The notes under the pieces were generated by a model, which worked only from the letters and a program-made list of their open reading frames with translations, did no database searches and was not told the DNA's origin. A stretch of DNA of 64,000 bases from positions 12,427,250 to 12,491,249 of the forward strand of contig OX459107.1 in the NCBI GenBank assembly GCA_949775045.1, written 5' to 3'. This document shows, one piece after another, positions 1-13,098 of this stretch (position 1 is the first letter of the stretch; every line of letters begins with the position of its first letter). This DNA is from Metridium senile. Its lineage: Eukaryota; Cnidaria; Anthozoa; Actiniaria; Metridiidae. The position numbers were made by a program, and so were the translations under genes.

Positions 1-5
1 TTAAT

Positions 6-127
6 ATGCAAATTGTGTTGATGTGTGCTGAACACACAGATCAACCAATCAGAGTACATTATTTCTGAAGTGAACTTCTCTGATTGGTTGATCTGTGTGT
101 TTTGCACACATCAATAAAATTTGCATA
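6..127. mobile_element. Short foldback MITE
   Basis: A near-complete inverted repeat: tatgcaaatt...gatcaaccaatcagag on the left mirrors ctctgattggttgatc...aaatttgcata on the right around a ~25-bp centre. This is the architecture of a miniature inverted-repeat transposable element. It lies in the intron upstream of the first visible ZCCHC4 exon. Confidence 0.75.
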
Positions 128-370
128 AGTACAGATTTAAATGGGAACCTGTTAGACATGTATTCAATCTATCAAAACGACCTAACCGTATTTATACAGT
201 AAAGCTCTTCAGGTTCTACTGGATCTTGAATTCAATTTGTTTAAATCCCATAATTCCTCATATTAAGTTCTAAATTATAAATGTTTTAAAAATTGAAATC
301 ATGAAGTCATTAGGGGTACTTTAAGATTTTCATCATTAAATCTGCAATTTGATTGTTATTTTAATTTCAG

Positions 371-3300
371 GTCCAATGTTGCTATTTGAACGTTTTTTTA
401 AAGATGGTAAACCCTCTGCTAAATTCTATGCCTGCTCTGCTTGTAGAGATAAAAAAAACTGCTCTTTCTTTCAATGGGAACATGAGAAAATAAGCACAGC
501 TAGAAAACAGGCTCATGATGAAATAATACAGACATCACAACCATTGCCACAGCAGTTGCACTACAGCAAGGAAATACAAAACATACTGAAATCTCCAGCA
601 AAAAAAAAGGTGTTATCATGGACATTTTGTCATACTTGTAAAGTACTAGTATGGGATTGTGAAGGGCAACATGAAGACCATAGCAGACAATCTGGTGAAA
701 ACCTAAATGAACTAAGACATCCAAGTATGATTCTAAAACCTTTAGAAAATGTCAAGGCACAGGCAGTAAGTACAATGTTTTAATTAAACTAATGAATCAG
801 TGAAAAAATATATCTATATGTTTCCAAACAAGACTTGGTAATTCTATTTGGCATGATACATGTACATACTGCCGCATAGTTGACTTAGTTGGTTGAGCAC
901 TGGTCTATTGTGCAGGAGGTGCAGGGTTTATATCCCAGCCGGACCAGGGTCTTTAAAATTGTTAAGAAGAAGTTGCTGCCTTTGTAATTACATCTGCAAA
1001 TGGTTAAAACTTGGAGTCTTCTCGGATAAGGACTTTAATCCACACTAACAAATTGCTTTGGGAGAATATACGCCACTATTTGAGAGAGTAGGCCATGGAG
1101 TTGCCTGTGTGTGGCCAGTGCTTGATTTGACTACCGTTGAAGGACTGTACTAACCAGAGGGTTGTATGTTAGGTAACTCTGATAGTGGTTTATATATTTC
1201 ACCCTTGTAAAACAAAGATAACATAACATAACAAGAGGTAAACTATTTATTTGTTTGTAGCAATTCCTGTTTTCTGACAAGTCAACAAAGTTCTTGGTAT
1301 CATTAATAAGGAAATTAGGATACAAGAAAGTGTTATGCTTAGGTACACCAAGGTATGCAAAAATAAAAACCCAAAATACTAATATTATATAGCTCTAGAT
1401 CTAGATCTGTTTCTTTCTTAAGGTACTTGGACTGGCTAAAATGGGTGTCAATTGAACTAAAATGATTTTATAGGTATTCAAACTATTATATTATTACTGA
1501 ATACTCAAGATGTTGACTGTGTGACTAATCAACTAAATGACACTCTTCATAACATGATGGACTTGTGTTTTCCGGTGCTATGTCTACCAGAGCCCTCCCC
1601 CCCCCCCCCCCCCCCCCCTGGATTACCCCACTTCTGAAGGATCTGTTAAGCGGCGTTTACACGAGCAATTTTCCCTTGACAAGTTTTCCTTGACAAGGAA
1701 AAATTGCTCGTGTAGATGGAGTAAAATGAACAATTTTTCCTTGACAAGGAAAAGCTAGCATGTTGGCTTTTCCTTGACAAGGAAAACTTGTCAAGGATGA
1801 AATTTGCTCGTGTAGACGGTCAACAAGGAACATGTGGCAAGGAATATTAAATAATATATTTATTTTATATATAATTATTATATTTGCTGCTTCAAATATG
1901 ATAGTACATTGATTTTCAAAATTGTATCTTTTGGCAGAATTCACGAGCATATTCAACTCAACAAAACAATGAAAGGGATTCATAAAGCACCAATGGATAG
2001 TCTTCTTTTGGACATTGATTATAGATATGTAAGTATAATAATCCATTTGTGCCAACAAATCACAAAACAATATTTCCATTTGCCAGATGTAAGATGTAAA
2101 ATCTCAGTGATATCTTTGATTTTGCTTGATACGAATTCATTTCTTTTCATACTTTTGTTTAGTAGTAGTGTCTGGTAGAATAGTCTGCCTGTTCAGTTGA
2201 AAGCATTTACCAATATAATTATAACAAGTTTATTATATTTTTAGGTAGTTTCAGATACTTGGATTTCTTCAATGAATTTTTTTATAAAAAATAGATCATT
2301 GTTAGGCAAGTCAAAAAATGTGAAAAAATATTGGGTCGCCGTATTGGTTATAGAGTTATATAAGATATAGTAAAAGTAGGTATTTGCAATAATTTGCGGT
2401 GATTTTGCTCAAAAGTACCTACTTAAAGCAGTCTATAGAATGCGAACGTATTCTGCTAGCTAGGAAAAGTAGGTCTGTGTAACACTCCACGAAACGATTT
2501 TCAATTAATTTTAGTCAAATTAAAAAATTAAAAAATTAGGGTTAATTTTTCAATTTTCTAAATCAAAAATTAAACAAAATTTTTGATTTTCCATTTTAAA
2601 AATTCAATCACAAAATTAACTTTTAGCTATTTTAAAAATGCTTTTAAGCTCTAAAACCTTAAATGAAAATCAAAGATTGAATGTCTTAAAATTTGCAAGC
2701 AGGGGTGGGAAAGAATCAAATCACTATTGGGCGTAGTTCATCATCAACAAATAAAAACACAAAAGGCTATATTTTAACGTCAGAAAGTTTCATAGCGTTT
2801 CATTCATTATATGGAAAGTCTATAGACTTTAAAGTGGCTAAATTCATTCCAAGCTACTTAAAATTACGATATTGAGGAAAAATCACGCTCTTTGACCTCT
2901 TTGGCGGCCATTTTGATTCTGGGCATAAGACAAGGCAATATTTTCACGTTCGAATCAATAACTGTTTGAAATTCTCCCGAAAAAGGTTGATTATGAGAAA
3001 TTACGCTTCGGTTTTGTTCGGTATTTTTCCCGCGAAACAAATGAGATGAAGCCTGTGACGTCACACTTAGTAACGACACCTCTCGACCACTGATGACAGC
3101 TCTGACACCATGTGCGATGGAATACAAATGTATACATGAGAAATGGAGCTTGTTTGCCAATGAAAATAGACCTTAAATACTCAAACAATACAACTGGGAA
3201 GTCCACAAAAGAAAAACTATAGTTTCTGGCTCCACAAAAATATATTTTCAGATTTGAAAACCTAGAAGGCAGACAATTTAAAAGTATCAAAAGATCGACT

Positions 3301-6300
3301 GCATGAGTTTCAAAGAATAACAAAGCATACACAGATAAACAGAATGTAAATTTCTATCTAGAAATAAGGGCAATACTATTGTAATAGTTTATGACTATTT
3401 TGATTCAAGAAAATGACTTTGAATTCGTCCAGTGAAGAAGTAATATATCCATGTAAAACACTGGTCACGCAAAAGGATTATTTTTCAAAATGTGTGAATT
3501 AGTGAAATCTGTCAAAGACTCGACATGTAGTTGTCTTCTGTTCTTTTGTTTCATTATGTCACTCTTCCGTTTTGCCGCAAACATATGTTGTTAGATACCA
3601 ACGTTGAGTGGTTATAAATTCTCTAGAAATAATGTATGTATTGATCTAAAATTTTGTACAAGTACTAAACAATGCAATATGTTTCAAACTTTCAATGAAT
3701 TATTTGAAATAAAAAAGTGACCGACTGCCTCCTAGAAGACCTTGTGAGAAAAACAATTACTTAATGTTTCTTTTTCTTTCTTATTTCAGGGTCAATTCTT
3801 CCCTTCTCAGTGTTTTATATACTACAATATGTTCAACCATTATTTCTTTGAGGAGGAAGGTAAGAAAGTCCTTGTAGATTTTCTGCAATCCAATGAAGAT
3901 GACCTGATTCTAATAATGGATCCTCCATTTGGTGGGCTGGTACAAGTGTTGGCTGTAACTGTCAATAAAATATGGAAACTTTGGAGAGAATGCAGTACAG
4001 TTAAAAGTATGTCTACTAGGCATATCTTTATTGATGCATTTTGTGTTGTTGCTTGTTTCTTTATTTGCATATTCCTTGCTTTTAAAAATGTTTTTGTAGA
4101 TTATATTTTGCTTGTTTCTTGTTTTATTTATTTAATATTTGTTTTTGTTTCTTAATTAGCCTGCTGGTCAATTGACTTGTCTTTTTGCTTGATATGTGAA
4201 TAGTTTACAATCATATACGATTATGTATTTCTTAGACTGTTTCTTTGATTGATGATTGATTGTTTGTTACTCTTTTGATTGTCTCTTTGCTTGTATATTC
4301 ACTTGTTCAATGGATTGTTTGTTGTTCCTCTCATTGTTGCTGGTCTACATACTGTTAACTTGTTTTATGACCTTTATATTTTTGTTTTGAAAATTATATT
4401 TTAATATGTTCCTGCCTATCTCGTATAAAGCTTATCTCTAGTCATTGGTTTGCCAACTAGATGGATTGCTTGCTTCTTTGTTGCTACATAATTGCAAATA
4501 GCATAGCAGCTTAATGCACTTCATGAACTGTTTGTTGGATTTCATTAGATAGTGAAAAAGAAATGCCTACACTATGGATCTTTCCTTACTTTATGGAGTC
4601 ACACATCCAAGAATCCTTACCTTCTTTGAACATGATGGACTATAAGGTTTGACATCATACATTTATTTTCTTCAATATTAATAGATTTTCAAACAAAGCA
4701 TATTATGGTATAAAATACAAGCTCAATTACATATGCATAAAATAATTACTGTGGTACTATTAAGCAGTCACCCTCGGGACTTTCCTAAGTGGCCACTGTA
4801 TTATTTATTGTGTATTGAACATGTCATGTAATATTCTGTTGAGGGCTCATGAAACATGCTATTACAGGTGATTATAGTAAATTGGGTGCACAGATACACC
4901 TACTTGCAGTAAGGTTGTCATACAAAAATATACATTTGTTATAAAGAAAATAGAACATTTGTGATTTAATTAGTACGATATGAATTGATTAAAAGACAAA
5001 AGAAGATCACTCAAGCTGAACTTTTTTTTTTGTCTTTTAATTAATTCCTTTCGCACTAAATCACAAATGTTCTATTTTCTTTGTGACAAATGTTCTATTT
5101 TGTATGACAGCCTTACTGCAAGTAGGTGTATGTTCAAAAATATAAGTTGAGTCTGAATATGACCAAATTTAAAATCAATGCAAGAAAAATGTTTTACAAA
5201 TGTATTATCAGTTAGTTCTCAATGAGAATACATTCATCATTCAGATGCTTCTACATAACAATTTATATAACATAAAAAAACACTATATAAGGGAAATTGT
5301 TTTTGTTTTGTAAATAAGAACCAGTTAAGAACCACCTTAGCCTAATTTCTCACTAAACACCAATTATATAAGAACCACTTTAGCCTAACCTCGAAAAATA
5401 GTGGTTCTTATATGCGGGTTTTTACTGTAATACTCACCTCGCCTTTGAAAAATTATTTGTTAAATATTGAGTCTTTGGATAAAACCATGAAAATATATAT
5501 TTGTTCAGATGCAAACACATAATTCTGCTGCATCTTGATATTCTGGACTAGTGTCATGTGGACTACCTTCTAGAACTGCATGACTGAACAGTTATGTGTG
5601 AGTCTCAGTGTGCATGTATGTATTTTAGAACTACATGACTGAACAGTTATGTGTGAGTCTCAGTGTGCATGTATGTATTATAGAACTGCATGACTGAACA
5701 GTTATGTGTGAGTCTCAGTGTTCATGTATGTATTTTAGAACTGCATGACTGAACAGTCATGTGTGAGTCTCAATGTGCATGTATGTATTTTATTTATAGG
5801 TTGACTATGACAATCATCCTCACTTTAAAGACAAACAAGACAAAGGCTCAAAACGAGGATCTCCTGTCCGTATTTTTACCAACATTGACCCTGCTAAAAT
5901 CAAACTACCAGCTGAAGAGGGATACAGGTTATAAGATAATTAAACTCCATTACATGACTAACTCACTGAAACTATATGACTGCTTGACAAATTAAACAAA
6001 TGCAGATGGTGATGATCACCATCAACCAACCCTCCCCCCCTCCTCCCCCCCCCCCCCCCCCCCTCCCCTGGATTCCATTGAATCAAGTCTACTTTCACAA
6101 TTAAAAAAAAAAATGCCCTGTGTTTTTTGGGTGTAGCTATTGTAATTCAAGTCAAACAAATATTAATTACAATATCTAGCCCCCAAAACAGAAGGCATTA
6201 TGGTTATGTGAAGTAAAGAATATCAATATTTCCAATTTTTGTAAGAAATATAGAGGACCATCGGACCTTTGGTTAGTAGATGACTGCATGACCTGAATAT

Positions 6301-9300
6301 TGTACCAGGAGACTATTCCCTTCTCTTCACGAACAGCACAACAGGATCTTTACTGCGGTTTTCGTCTTTCTACTAACTCAGACATTCCCACGGTTTGCTG
6401 TGAAATACGTTTTTAGATGCCGTCAATCAAAATTAATAAGTCGGTACCTTTTAAATCCTTGATTGACGGCAGCGAAATACGTATTTTACAACAAGCTGTT
6501 GGAATGTCTGAGTTCGCAGAAAGTCGAAAACCGCAGTAAGTGAAAGGCCGACTCCTTCTAGCAGTAGGCTCAAAAGATATATGACACCATAGACCTTTAC
6601 AAAATATGCCCAAAAAAAACATTTTTTAATAAAATAGGATGCCAAATTATTGTTAATAAGCTAATAATGTTAATAAGATCAGAAGTTTTGGGCCAAGCCC
6701 TGCTTGATTGTTTATATTTCTTTCATGTTTATTATTGACTGACTGATGCAAAAACGGAATGACGTATGGACTGTATGTATGGCGAAAAAATTTGATTATG
6801 TGAATGTAAAAAAAGAGTAAAGGAATAAATGGATGAAAAGAGGAATAGTGGAGGTTAGCTGGTTTAGCTAGAAGGATTGATGAACGAATAGAGGGATTGA
6901 TAAATAGAAGGATTAATAGAAGAATGTTTGAAAGGTGCTAACCCACTATCTGATGTCTTTTATTTAGGTTCTGCAAGATTTGCAACAGGTTTGTATCAGC
7001 AGAAAATATCCACTGTCCAAAATGTAACTGCTGCACATCAAAGGTAAAACGTTCTTTCGAGCAATGGAATAGGGGAAACTATAATTAGTAATCAAATAAA
7101 CAAAATGAAATCTCCCACAAAAGCTTTGGAATGTTATAAAATATATTATTTGTCTTATTTCACTTTTGTCAAGGAGAAGGGCACAAAGGCATAGCTGCAT
7201 GGTCTGTTGTAGATATTAGTGATTGCTGTAAAATTTAGGGTAGCCCCTGTATACTCTCACCCAACCCTTTCACCCTAAATACATAATTTCCTGTTATTTT
7301 TAGGATGGAAGACAGTATGTTCATTGTGACCAGTGTGAAAAGTGTGTCAAGCCAGGTATTGTTAAATTTCAGTAGCAGTTTTACGTATACCTAATACATA
7401 TCGTGGTGCTTATTTAGCGCATATCACATGTCTAAATGCGCTTTACAGTTAATGATAAGTATATGGACTACTATTTAAGATGCAATTATCAGTGTTTCAA
7501 ATTGCTTAAGCAGTAGCAAATGTATGAGTATTTTAAAGCTGAATACCGGCGATTTTAGTTGTTGCAACTATTTTAGTTATGTATGTTTCTACAGAACCAC
7601 GGTCATTTTCAGTGAGCACATTTATAGTTGTGCATGCATAAATATGTATATATATAGTTTTCCTTTCTTTAGGCTGCTGTGCAGTGTCTTGTTGACAAGC
7701 TAAATTTCCTTTCCTTCTATTTGCTACAGGTCGTTCTCACTGCATTGAGTGTAATCGCTGTGATATACCATCGCATGTATGTCAAAGGTAGGAACTAGGT
7801 ACTTGTTGTGGAAAGAGTTCTTCTTTATCATATTCTTTTTCTTGTCTTTGTTTTTACAGTGCGACTACTGAAACCGGGGCCACCCAAACAAATTTCAAAA
7901 TAAAGAGCTTTCGAGATCAAACCAAATAATTGTAGAGGTTTCTCTCAGGCTAAGATGTTTCTTATTCAACCTTGATCTATTCCGTTCACATATAATGAAA
8001 ATTATTAGCAATTTAAGCAAAAGAATCAAACATTTGTAGAGATTCTATTGTTCATGTTATCGATCGTGATTGGATAATTATGTCTTTGTTGGCCCCGGTT
8101 TCATTAGTCGCACGTTTCTATTTTTTCTTATTTTATGTTTTTCTTTATGCAGGTCACCGATAAATGGATGCCATATTTGTGGTGAGATGGGACACAAAAG
8201 AAAGAACTGCCCTTCTCGTACTCGAGACATAAAGTAAGCAATTATGTGAACAGCCTTTTCAACTGAAAACTTTTGTTAGGTCTTATGGGTGGCAATGAGA
8301 GCACTGGCCTTTAACCACTGTGACCTGAGTTCGATTCCTGGCTCGGACGATAAGTGAATAGAGTTTCTTTGATGTGTTGTTCTCTCATGACAATTTTCAA
8401 ATTGGTTACATATTTGAACAGATAAGATTTGAATATTAAAAGTATTATTACTTGACAACTTGCACCATGATTGTCAGTTGTATTTCTACTTGTCATGAAA
8501 GTTCGAGAGAAAATTGAATCAGTTTAAAGTGCAACTAATAACTAACTCCAAACCCTTTTCAAACGAACCCTTATAGTCTTAAAAACATTACCCCCGACAA
8601 TTTCTTATTTTTGGTGTAATCCTGATTTTTAAAAGAGATTTGAAGTTGCCCCCAAAATTCACACGACCGCGCGAATGAGGAGACTGGTAGTGATGTCATC
8701 AGGGTGAGCGTCTTCGAAAAACCCCAAAGGAATTTATAGGGGAAATATGTAAACATTAGATTTTTTTCGAATATTTAAAGCTATAAATCACCCTCTTGGT
8801 AATTTATGTAATTTTTATCGAAAGCATGTCATCTTGTGAATCAGATTCACTAATTTTAAAAGAAAGAAGCAGCTATGAAAGCGATTTTTCGAGAAAAGAT
8901 ACTATGATACTCGTGGATACTATGCGCTGATGAACCGCTAGCTGACAAAGGATATCAGAATATAATAAGGAAATCAAAGCAGCCGAAGAACAAGAAGATG
9001 AATTGAAGGCCGGGAACGATTAAAAGCGAATAAAAGTCAACAAAGAGCAAGAACGTCCAAAGCTCGAATCTCGCCGTGCAAAATGACTCAAATAGATGAT
9101 TGCCGCTGTTATCACGACTGAACCGCTAAACTTCAATGAAAGCTTTTTAAAATACTCTCTAATTTAACGATTGCAGTGCAAATAGATATTGAAACCGTCC
9201 GATTCTAAATACTAGTAAGAAAAACTATTTCAGACTAAATGATCAAGATTGACTGATTCTAGCTGATTCTGCACGACCTTTCAGTCGGCATTCAAACTCG

Positions 9301-11134
9301 CGAGTGTAATGCATGTATTTTATTGTTTCGCTTGAAAAATTCCTTTAAATTTCACTGACATAATATGTAAGATGTTTGCAAATGATTTTTTTCGGGGATT
9401 TATCACTACAATCCCCGGGGGGGGGGGGGGGGGGTACTCCCTCGTATTTACTATACGGGGACGTTCCGCCAAATAGGGTATGGGTTTTTGCCTTGGCGTC
9501 TTGAATAGGGTATACAATTTAGCCTAATTTGTCTTAAATTGCATTACCTAGGGTATACAATTTCCCCCTTGAGTCTTGGATAGGGTCTGCTTTTTACCAA
9601 TTAGTCTTGAAATAGGGTACATATTTTTAGGATTCTGCTGTCTTAAATAGGGTCAGGGCTTAGAGGTACCAGCGGAACGTCCCCGTCAGAAACTGGGTCA
9701 TGGCGTCTTGAATAGGGTATACAATTTAGCCTAATTTGTCTTAAATTGCCTTACCTAGGGTATACAATTTCCCCCTTGAGTCTTGGATAGGGTCTGCTTT
9801 TTACCAATTAGTCTTGAAATAGGGTACATATTTTTAGGATTCTGCTGTCTTAAATAGGGTCAGGGCTTAGAGGTACCAGCGGAACGTCCCCGTCAGAAAC
9901 TGGGTCAAGTACCCCTCCCCCCCCCCCCCCCCGGGCTACAATCTTACAGTTATTATTCAAACACCGGAATTGTAAACAGTCGAAGAGCTTGTCACACACT
10001 CGAATTGTCACTCACGGCGTCTGAGCAGCGATCAGAAATCAAAGACTCCAAGCTATATTTAAACTGAAAACTATATTAACAAAATATAAATTATTACGCA
10101 AACTCAACGTTATCTACCAAAAGAGGATTTTTAATACCTAATTCGTTCTGAAAGTTTTCAAAATAGTACTTCAGTCCTTGACAGGCAAAATATTAAAAAT
10201 ATATATATATATATTTGTCTCTTGTATTTATATTTCTAGTTTATCAGTATTGCAAATATATGCAAATCTGTTTGATAATGCTGCAAAACTTTTAAGATAG
10301 TTCTATGCATCTCCGTCGTCGTTCTAAATTATTTCTTAGTATAGAATCTATTTTAGAATCTATGAAATATTAAACCACAAATGACAATAGTTTGTAGAAG
10401 TACAAACTTTATCTTTGCAATCACGATCAATTTGTGCATGCACTTTTTCGAAGATATAATAATCTGATTGAGTCGAAATAGACCTTAGGTCATTTCTTCG
10501 TAGTAAATAAGGTAACGAGATCATTAAAAGTTGTATGAGAAGAAAAGTTTAGGTACTATATCTGTCGATGGACTCCAGTGTTGTTCGTTGTTGTTTTTCG
10601 CTTTCAGCTCTTATTATGCTTTGGCGCTCATTGCAAACAATAAGTACTTTTTCGATGGCTAGTGCCTTTAACTAAGTTTAGTTAACTCTTGAGTGGAAAA
10701 TAATACGACATTGACCCATAATTTTGTAAAAACAAGGATAATATTTTGCGCTAGACACATCAATCCTTTGGTGATTTAACCCGAGGGTCACCCCAATGAC
10801 GTATTTTTATAGTATCGCTCCAGGCTCCCCAAACGCGGTACTGAAACGATGAGGGTGATTGGACACTAGGTTTTTGTAAACTTTAAAGCGCTGTAAAAAA
10901 TCAGGATTGCACCAAAAATAAGAAATTTTCGGGGATAATGTTTCTAAGACTATAAGGGCTCGTCTGAAAAAGTTTGGAGTTAGTTATTACACTGTAGTTG
11001 CACTTTAATGGCTTTGTATTGTTTGTGTTAACTTTTTATTTTTTATATCTTACAGAAGAAAAAGCAACAGAAAAACATTAAAAAGAAAAAGTAAAGAGTC
11101 GATGTCTAAAGCTGGGAAGAAGAAAAGAAAATGA
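371..11134 (+). CDS. ZCCHC4: ZCCHC4, rRNA N6-adenosine methyltransferase (5' partial)
   Basis: Exons: 371-765, 1261-1352, 1938-2028, 3790-4006, 4549-4646, 5800-5927, 6968-7043, 7304-7355, 7730-7787, 8153-8233, 11056-11134 (stop TGA). All introns are GT-AG and all phases join, giving 454 residues. The human protein has about 513, so roughly 50 N-terminal residues lie upstream of the window. Order seen: a GRF-type zinc finger ([18 protein letters not shown]), a C2H2-like finger (CHTC...HEDH), a Rossmann-type methyltransferase region with catalytic DPPF in exon 4 (IMDPPFGG), cysteine-rich fingers in exons 7-9, a CCHC knuckle in exon 10 ([14 protein letters not shown]) and a Lys/Arg-rich tail. 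Family knowledge: ZCCHC4 methylates one adenosine of 28S rRNA in the nucleolus. The last intron (2.8 kb) is filled with nested transposons, and another inverted-repeat element starts 19 bp after the stop. Assignment rests on collinear similarity to vertebrate ZCCHC4 as I recall it. Confidence 0.93.
872..1230 (+). mobile_element. tRNA-derived SINE
   Basis: An A-box-like stretch (gacttagttggttgagcac) is followed ~40 bp later by a B-box-like stretch (gggtttatatccc) at tRNA spacing, and then a non-tRNA body containing ttctcggataaggactttaa. The sequence cannot fold into a full tRNA. Position: ZCCHC4 intron after exon 1. The right end is approximate. Confidence 0.6.
1653..1819. mobile_element. MITE with inverted termini and internal repeated motif
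   Basis: Termini cgtttacacgagcaa and ttgctcgtgtagacg are inverted copies. The interior repeats the palindrome-like ttccttgacaaggaaaa three to four times. It lies in the second intron of ZCCHC4, just downstream of a ~20-bp C run (1598-1618). Confidence 0.75.
4894..5131. mobile_element. MITE in ZCCHC4 intron 5
   Basis: The left arm (atacacctacttgcagtaagg ... tagaacatttgtgattta) is repeated in inverted form on the right (taaatcacaaatgttcta ... ccttactgcaagtaggtgta), with a T-run centre. Confidence 0.8.
5571..5790 (+). repeat. Tandem repeat, ~55-56 bp unit, four copies
   Basis: The unit (agaactgcatgactgaacag ... gtgtgagtctcagtgtgcat) recurs with gaacagt at 5585, 5641, 5696 and 5751. The array ends about 10 bp before the ZCCHC4 exon 6 acceptor AG (5798-5799), so its last unit contributes to the polypyrimidine/acceptor neighbourhood. 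Confidence 0.85.
6351..6539. mobile_element. Foldback element, 'ctcagacattcc' family, copy 1
   Basis: Inverted arms run from tactgcggttttcg...ctcagacattcc on the left to ggaatgtctgag...cgaaaaccgcagta on the right, with cgtcaatcaa/ttgattgacg near the centre. Related copies lie at ~21498-21600 and ~32900-33030. Confidence 0.78.
7859..8113. mobile_element. MITE in ZCCHC4 intron 9
   Basis: Termini gtgcgactactgaaaccgg and ccggtttcattagtcgcac are inverted copies. The element fills most of the intron and ends 39 bp before the exon 10 acceptor. A one-sided related copy starts near 12513. Confidence 0.82.
8278..8420 (+). mobile_element. tRNA-derived SINE fragment
   Basis: gtggcaatgagagcactgg resembles an A box, and gagttcgattcc ~45 bp downstream matches a B box. 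The acceptor-stem halves do not pair, so it is not a functional tRNA. Confidence 0.55.
8525..11007. mobile_element. ~2.5-kb non-autonomous DNA transposon with long inverted termini
   Basis: Left sequence ~8525-8640 (taaagtgcaacta...ctccaaac...ccccgacaatttcttatttt) is repeated inverted at ~10885-11007. The termini exceed 100 bp. No long reading frame lies between. It occupies nearly all of the last ZCCHC4 intron and carries a younger insertion at 9404-9938. Confidence 0.78.
9404..9938. mobile_element. Nested element bounded by inverted G-run/C-run, with 207-bp internal duplication
   Basis: The left end is ccccggggg... followed by gtactcc and ggggacgttccgcc; the right end is the inverse (gcggaacgtcccc ... 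gtacccctccccc...ccgggc). Inside, a 207-bp block starting tggcgtcttgaatagggta occurs at ~9494 and ~9701 with about one difference, indicating recent duplication. The motif tagggt recurs many times. Confidence 0.75.
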
Positions 11135-11152
11135 ACAAAAGTTCCTTTGAAT

Positions 11153-11444
11153 TACAGCGCGACGCACCTTACCGTGGCCACCTAATTAAAGTTTTGTACA
11201 AGTTAACCAATCAGAAAGCGAGAATTTGACCTTAATATAACAGACACGCCGAGTGACAAACAATAAACACACGACAAATGTTCAAAGCGAAGACAAGAGT
11301 GAAGTTTAGAAATGTCTGAAAAACCTCCCAGGATGTTTAAATTTGAAAAGGTGTAGCAAATAATTTGAAAAGAAAAATTTTGAGCGCTAGGCTAACTTGT
11401 ACAAAACTTTAATTGGGTGCCCACGGTAAGGCGCGTTATGCTGT
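11153..11444. mobile_element. MITE supplying ZCCHC4 3' flank
   Basis: Inverted termini acagcgcgacgcacc...aaagttttgtacaagtta and taacttgtacaaaacttt...gcgcgttatgctgt. It begins 19 bp after the ZCCHC4 stop codon, so the transcript's 3' UTR must run into it. Confidence 0.82.
11262..11267 (+). terminator. Candidate ZCCHC4 polyadenylation signal (AATAAA)
   Basis: This is the first AATAAA found after the stop at 11134. It lies inside the inverted-repeat element at 11153-11444, so the cleavage site may be transposon-derived. RNA evidence is not available here. Confidence 0.45.
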
Positions 11445-12136
11445 AAAAATGAATATTTGGGCAATTAAACACTATAGGAAACCATTTTAGTGCTGGTTGT
11501 TAAATAAGTCATTTGAAAGTTGTGGTTTAACTTGCGTCAAATTATTAGTCGGGGTTTACCTTTTAGTCAATCTATGTATGTATCTACCTATCTTTTATGT
11601 CGCGTATAGTCCCCCATGATGCTTTGGGAACGAACACAGGAAGCCCAAAGTAGAATTGTTTAGCCTCCTGTGTTGATTTTATGACTAGCCCGACTTCACG
11701 CACATAGAGCGGCTAGTTATAACTTAAAAACTGATTTTGTGCATTTTTACTGGGCTACCTGTGGTAGCACAGTTATAAAGTGGGTTTGTTTGTTTTTCTT
11801 TTTCCAACCAGACAAAATGGACAATAGAACCCCGATGGCCTTTGCGGCCTCACTATAGCCTCGACACCATGAGAACGCTATTAAATATGGAACATGACGA
11901 ACATGCATGACCTCATCAGACATTCCTTCCTTCTTTGACGGTGATTGACGTCATTAGTTTGACAGGGGAAGGTCACGTGCAGATCATGTGCTTCGACAAT
12001 TATGAAAATGGCGAATAAATTTTAACTTGTTCCCGCTGAAAACGATCGCTATGTTCTTTGACCTGGGGTTTGCCAAGGTATTCGCTATATTGAAATGAAA
12101 ATTTCCGCAATACTCATTTCATCTAAACTGACTAAA
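11445..12136. other. Spacer without recognised gene
   Basis: Unique-looking AT-rich intergenic sequence downstream of ZCCHC4. I see no exon-like open frame with splice sites and no clear inverted repeat. Confidence 0.5.
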
Positions 12137-12163
12137 CTAAGAAAAGTTTAAATAAACGATACA

Positions 12164-12310
<147 letters not shown>

Positions 12311-12512
12311 GCCTGGGAATATAAAGAGAGACATGATGGTATCTCTAAGAACATCCATATTGGCACCTATGTGAAAAGCATGGAATGCCGAGTACGGAAA
12401 AGTGGCCGTTCTCAGTCACCTGTGCACTGGCTTATTTAAAACATAGACCACTTTCATAAATACCATAATATGTACCAGAAAATGTTTTTTAAAGAAAACA
12501 GATATTTTATAG

Positions 12513-12660
12513 TACGACTACTGAAACTGGGGCCACTCAATCCAATTTCAAAAAACATGTTTTGAGATCAAACAAAAATTCTTGTAGGCGGTTCTCACAA
12601 GCTAAGATGTTTCTTGTTCAATCTTGATCTATTCCGCCGGTTCACATATAATGAAAATTA
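12513..12660. mobile_element. Truncated copy of the 7859-8113 MITE
   Basis: agtacgactactgaaactgg and the following ~140 bp parallel the left half of the element at 7859-8113 (gatcaaac, gctaagatgtttctt, cacatataatgaaaatta). No right terminus was found. Confidence 0.65.
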
Positions 12661-12973
12661 ACTGTAATATTTTAGCACTGTCATATGAAATAACCACCTA
12701 AAATAGGAAGGTTTTGATGTTCTGGCTAAAATACCAAAATAGTTATGCTCAATGATCGAAAAATGTAGAGATTTGTATGTAATTTTGTGCCGAGGCCTTT
12801 GATACCTCGTTTTGGTGTTTTTTTTTCTGACTTTTCAAACTCTTATAGCTTCTTGCAAATTGAATCGTTTTTTTTTTCTCAAACTTTCACAAGTTATTGT
12901 TATGGTGAATGTGTATCATATGATAGCTTTCTTTTTCTTCTAACATCAATTTTAAAAATTATATATGTTAATT

Positions 12974-13098
12974 AGTGGCAGCCACCCGGAACGGGTACTC
13001 GCTTTGTCCAAGTGGGTGGGTGATCGGCGGAGGTTTTGAAAATGACCCCTAAAAGGTACGCACCGATACAAATAAAGCAGAGTAATGTTGTAAAAATG

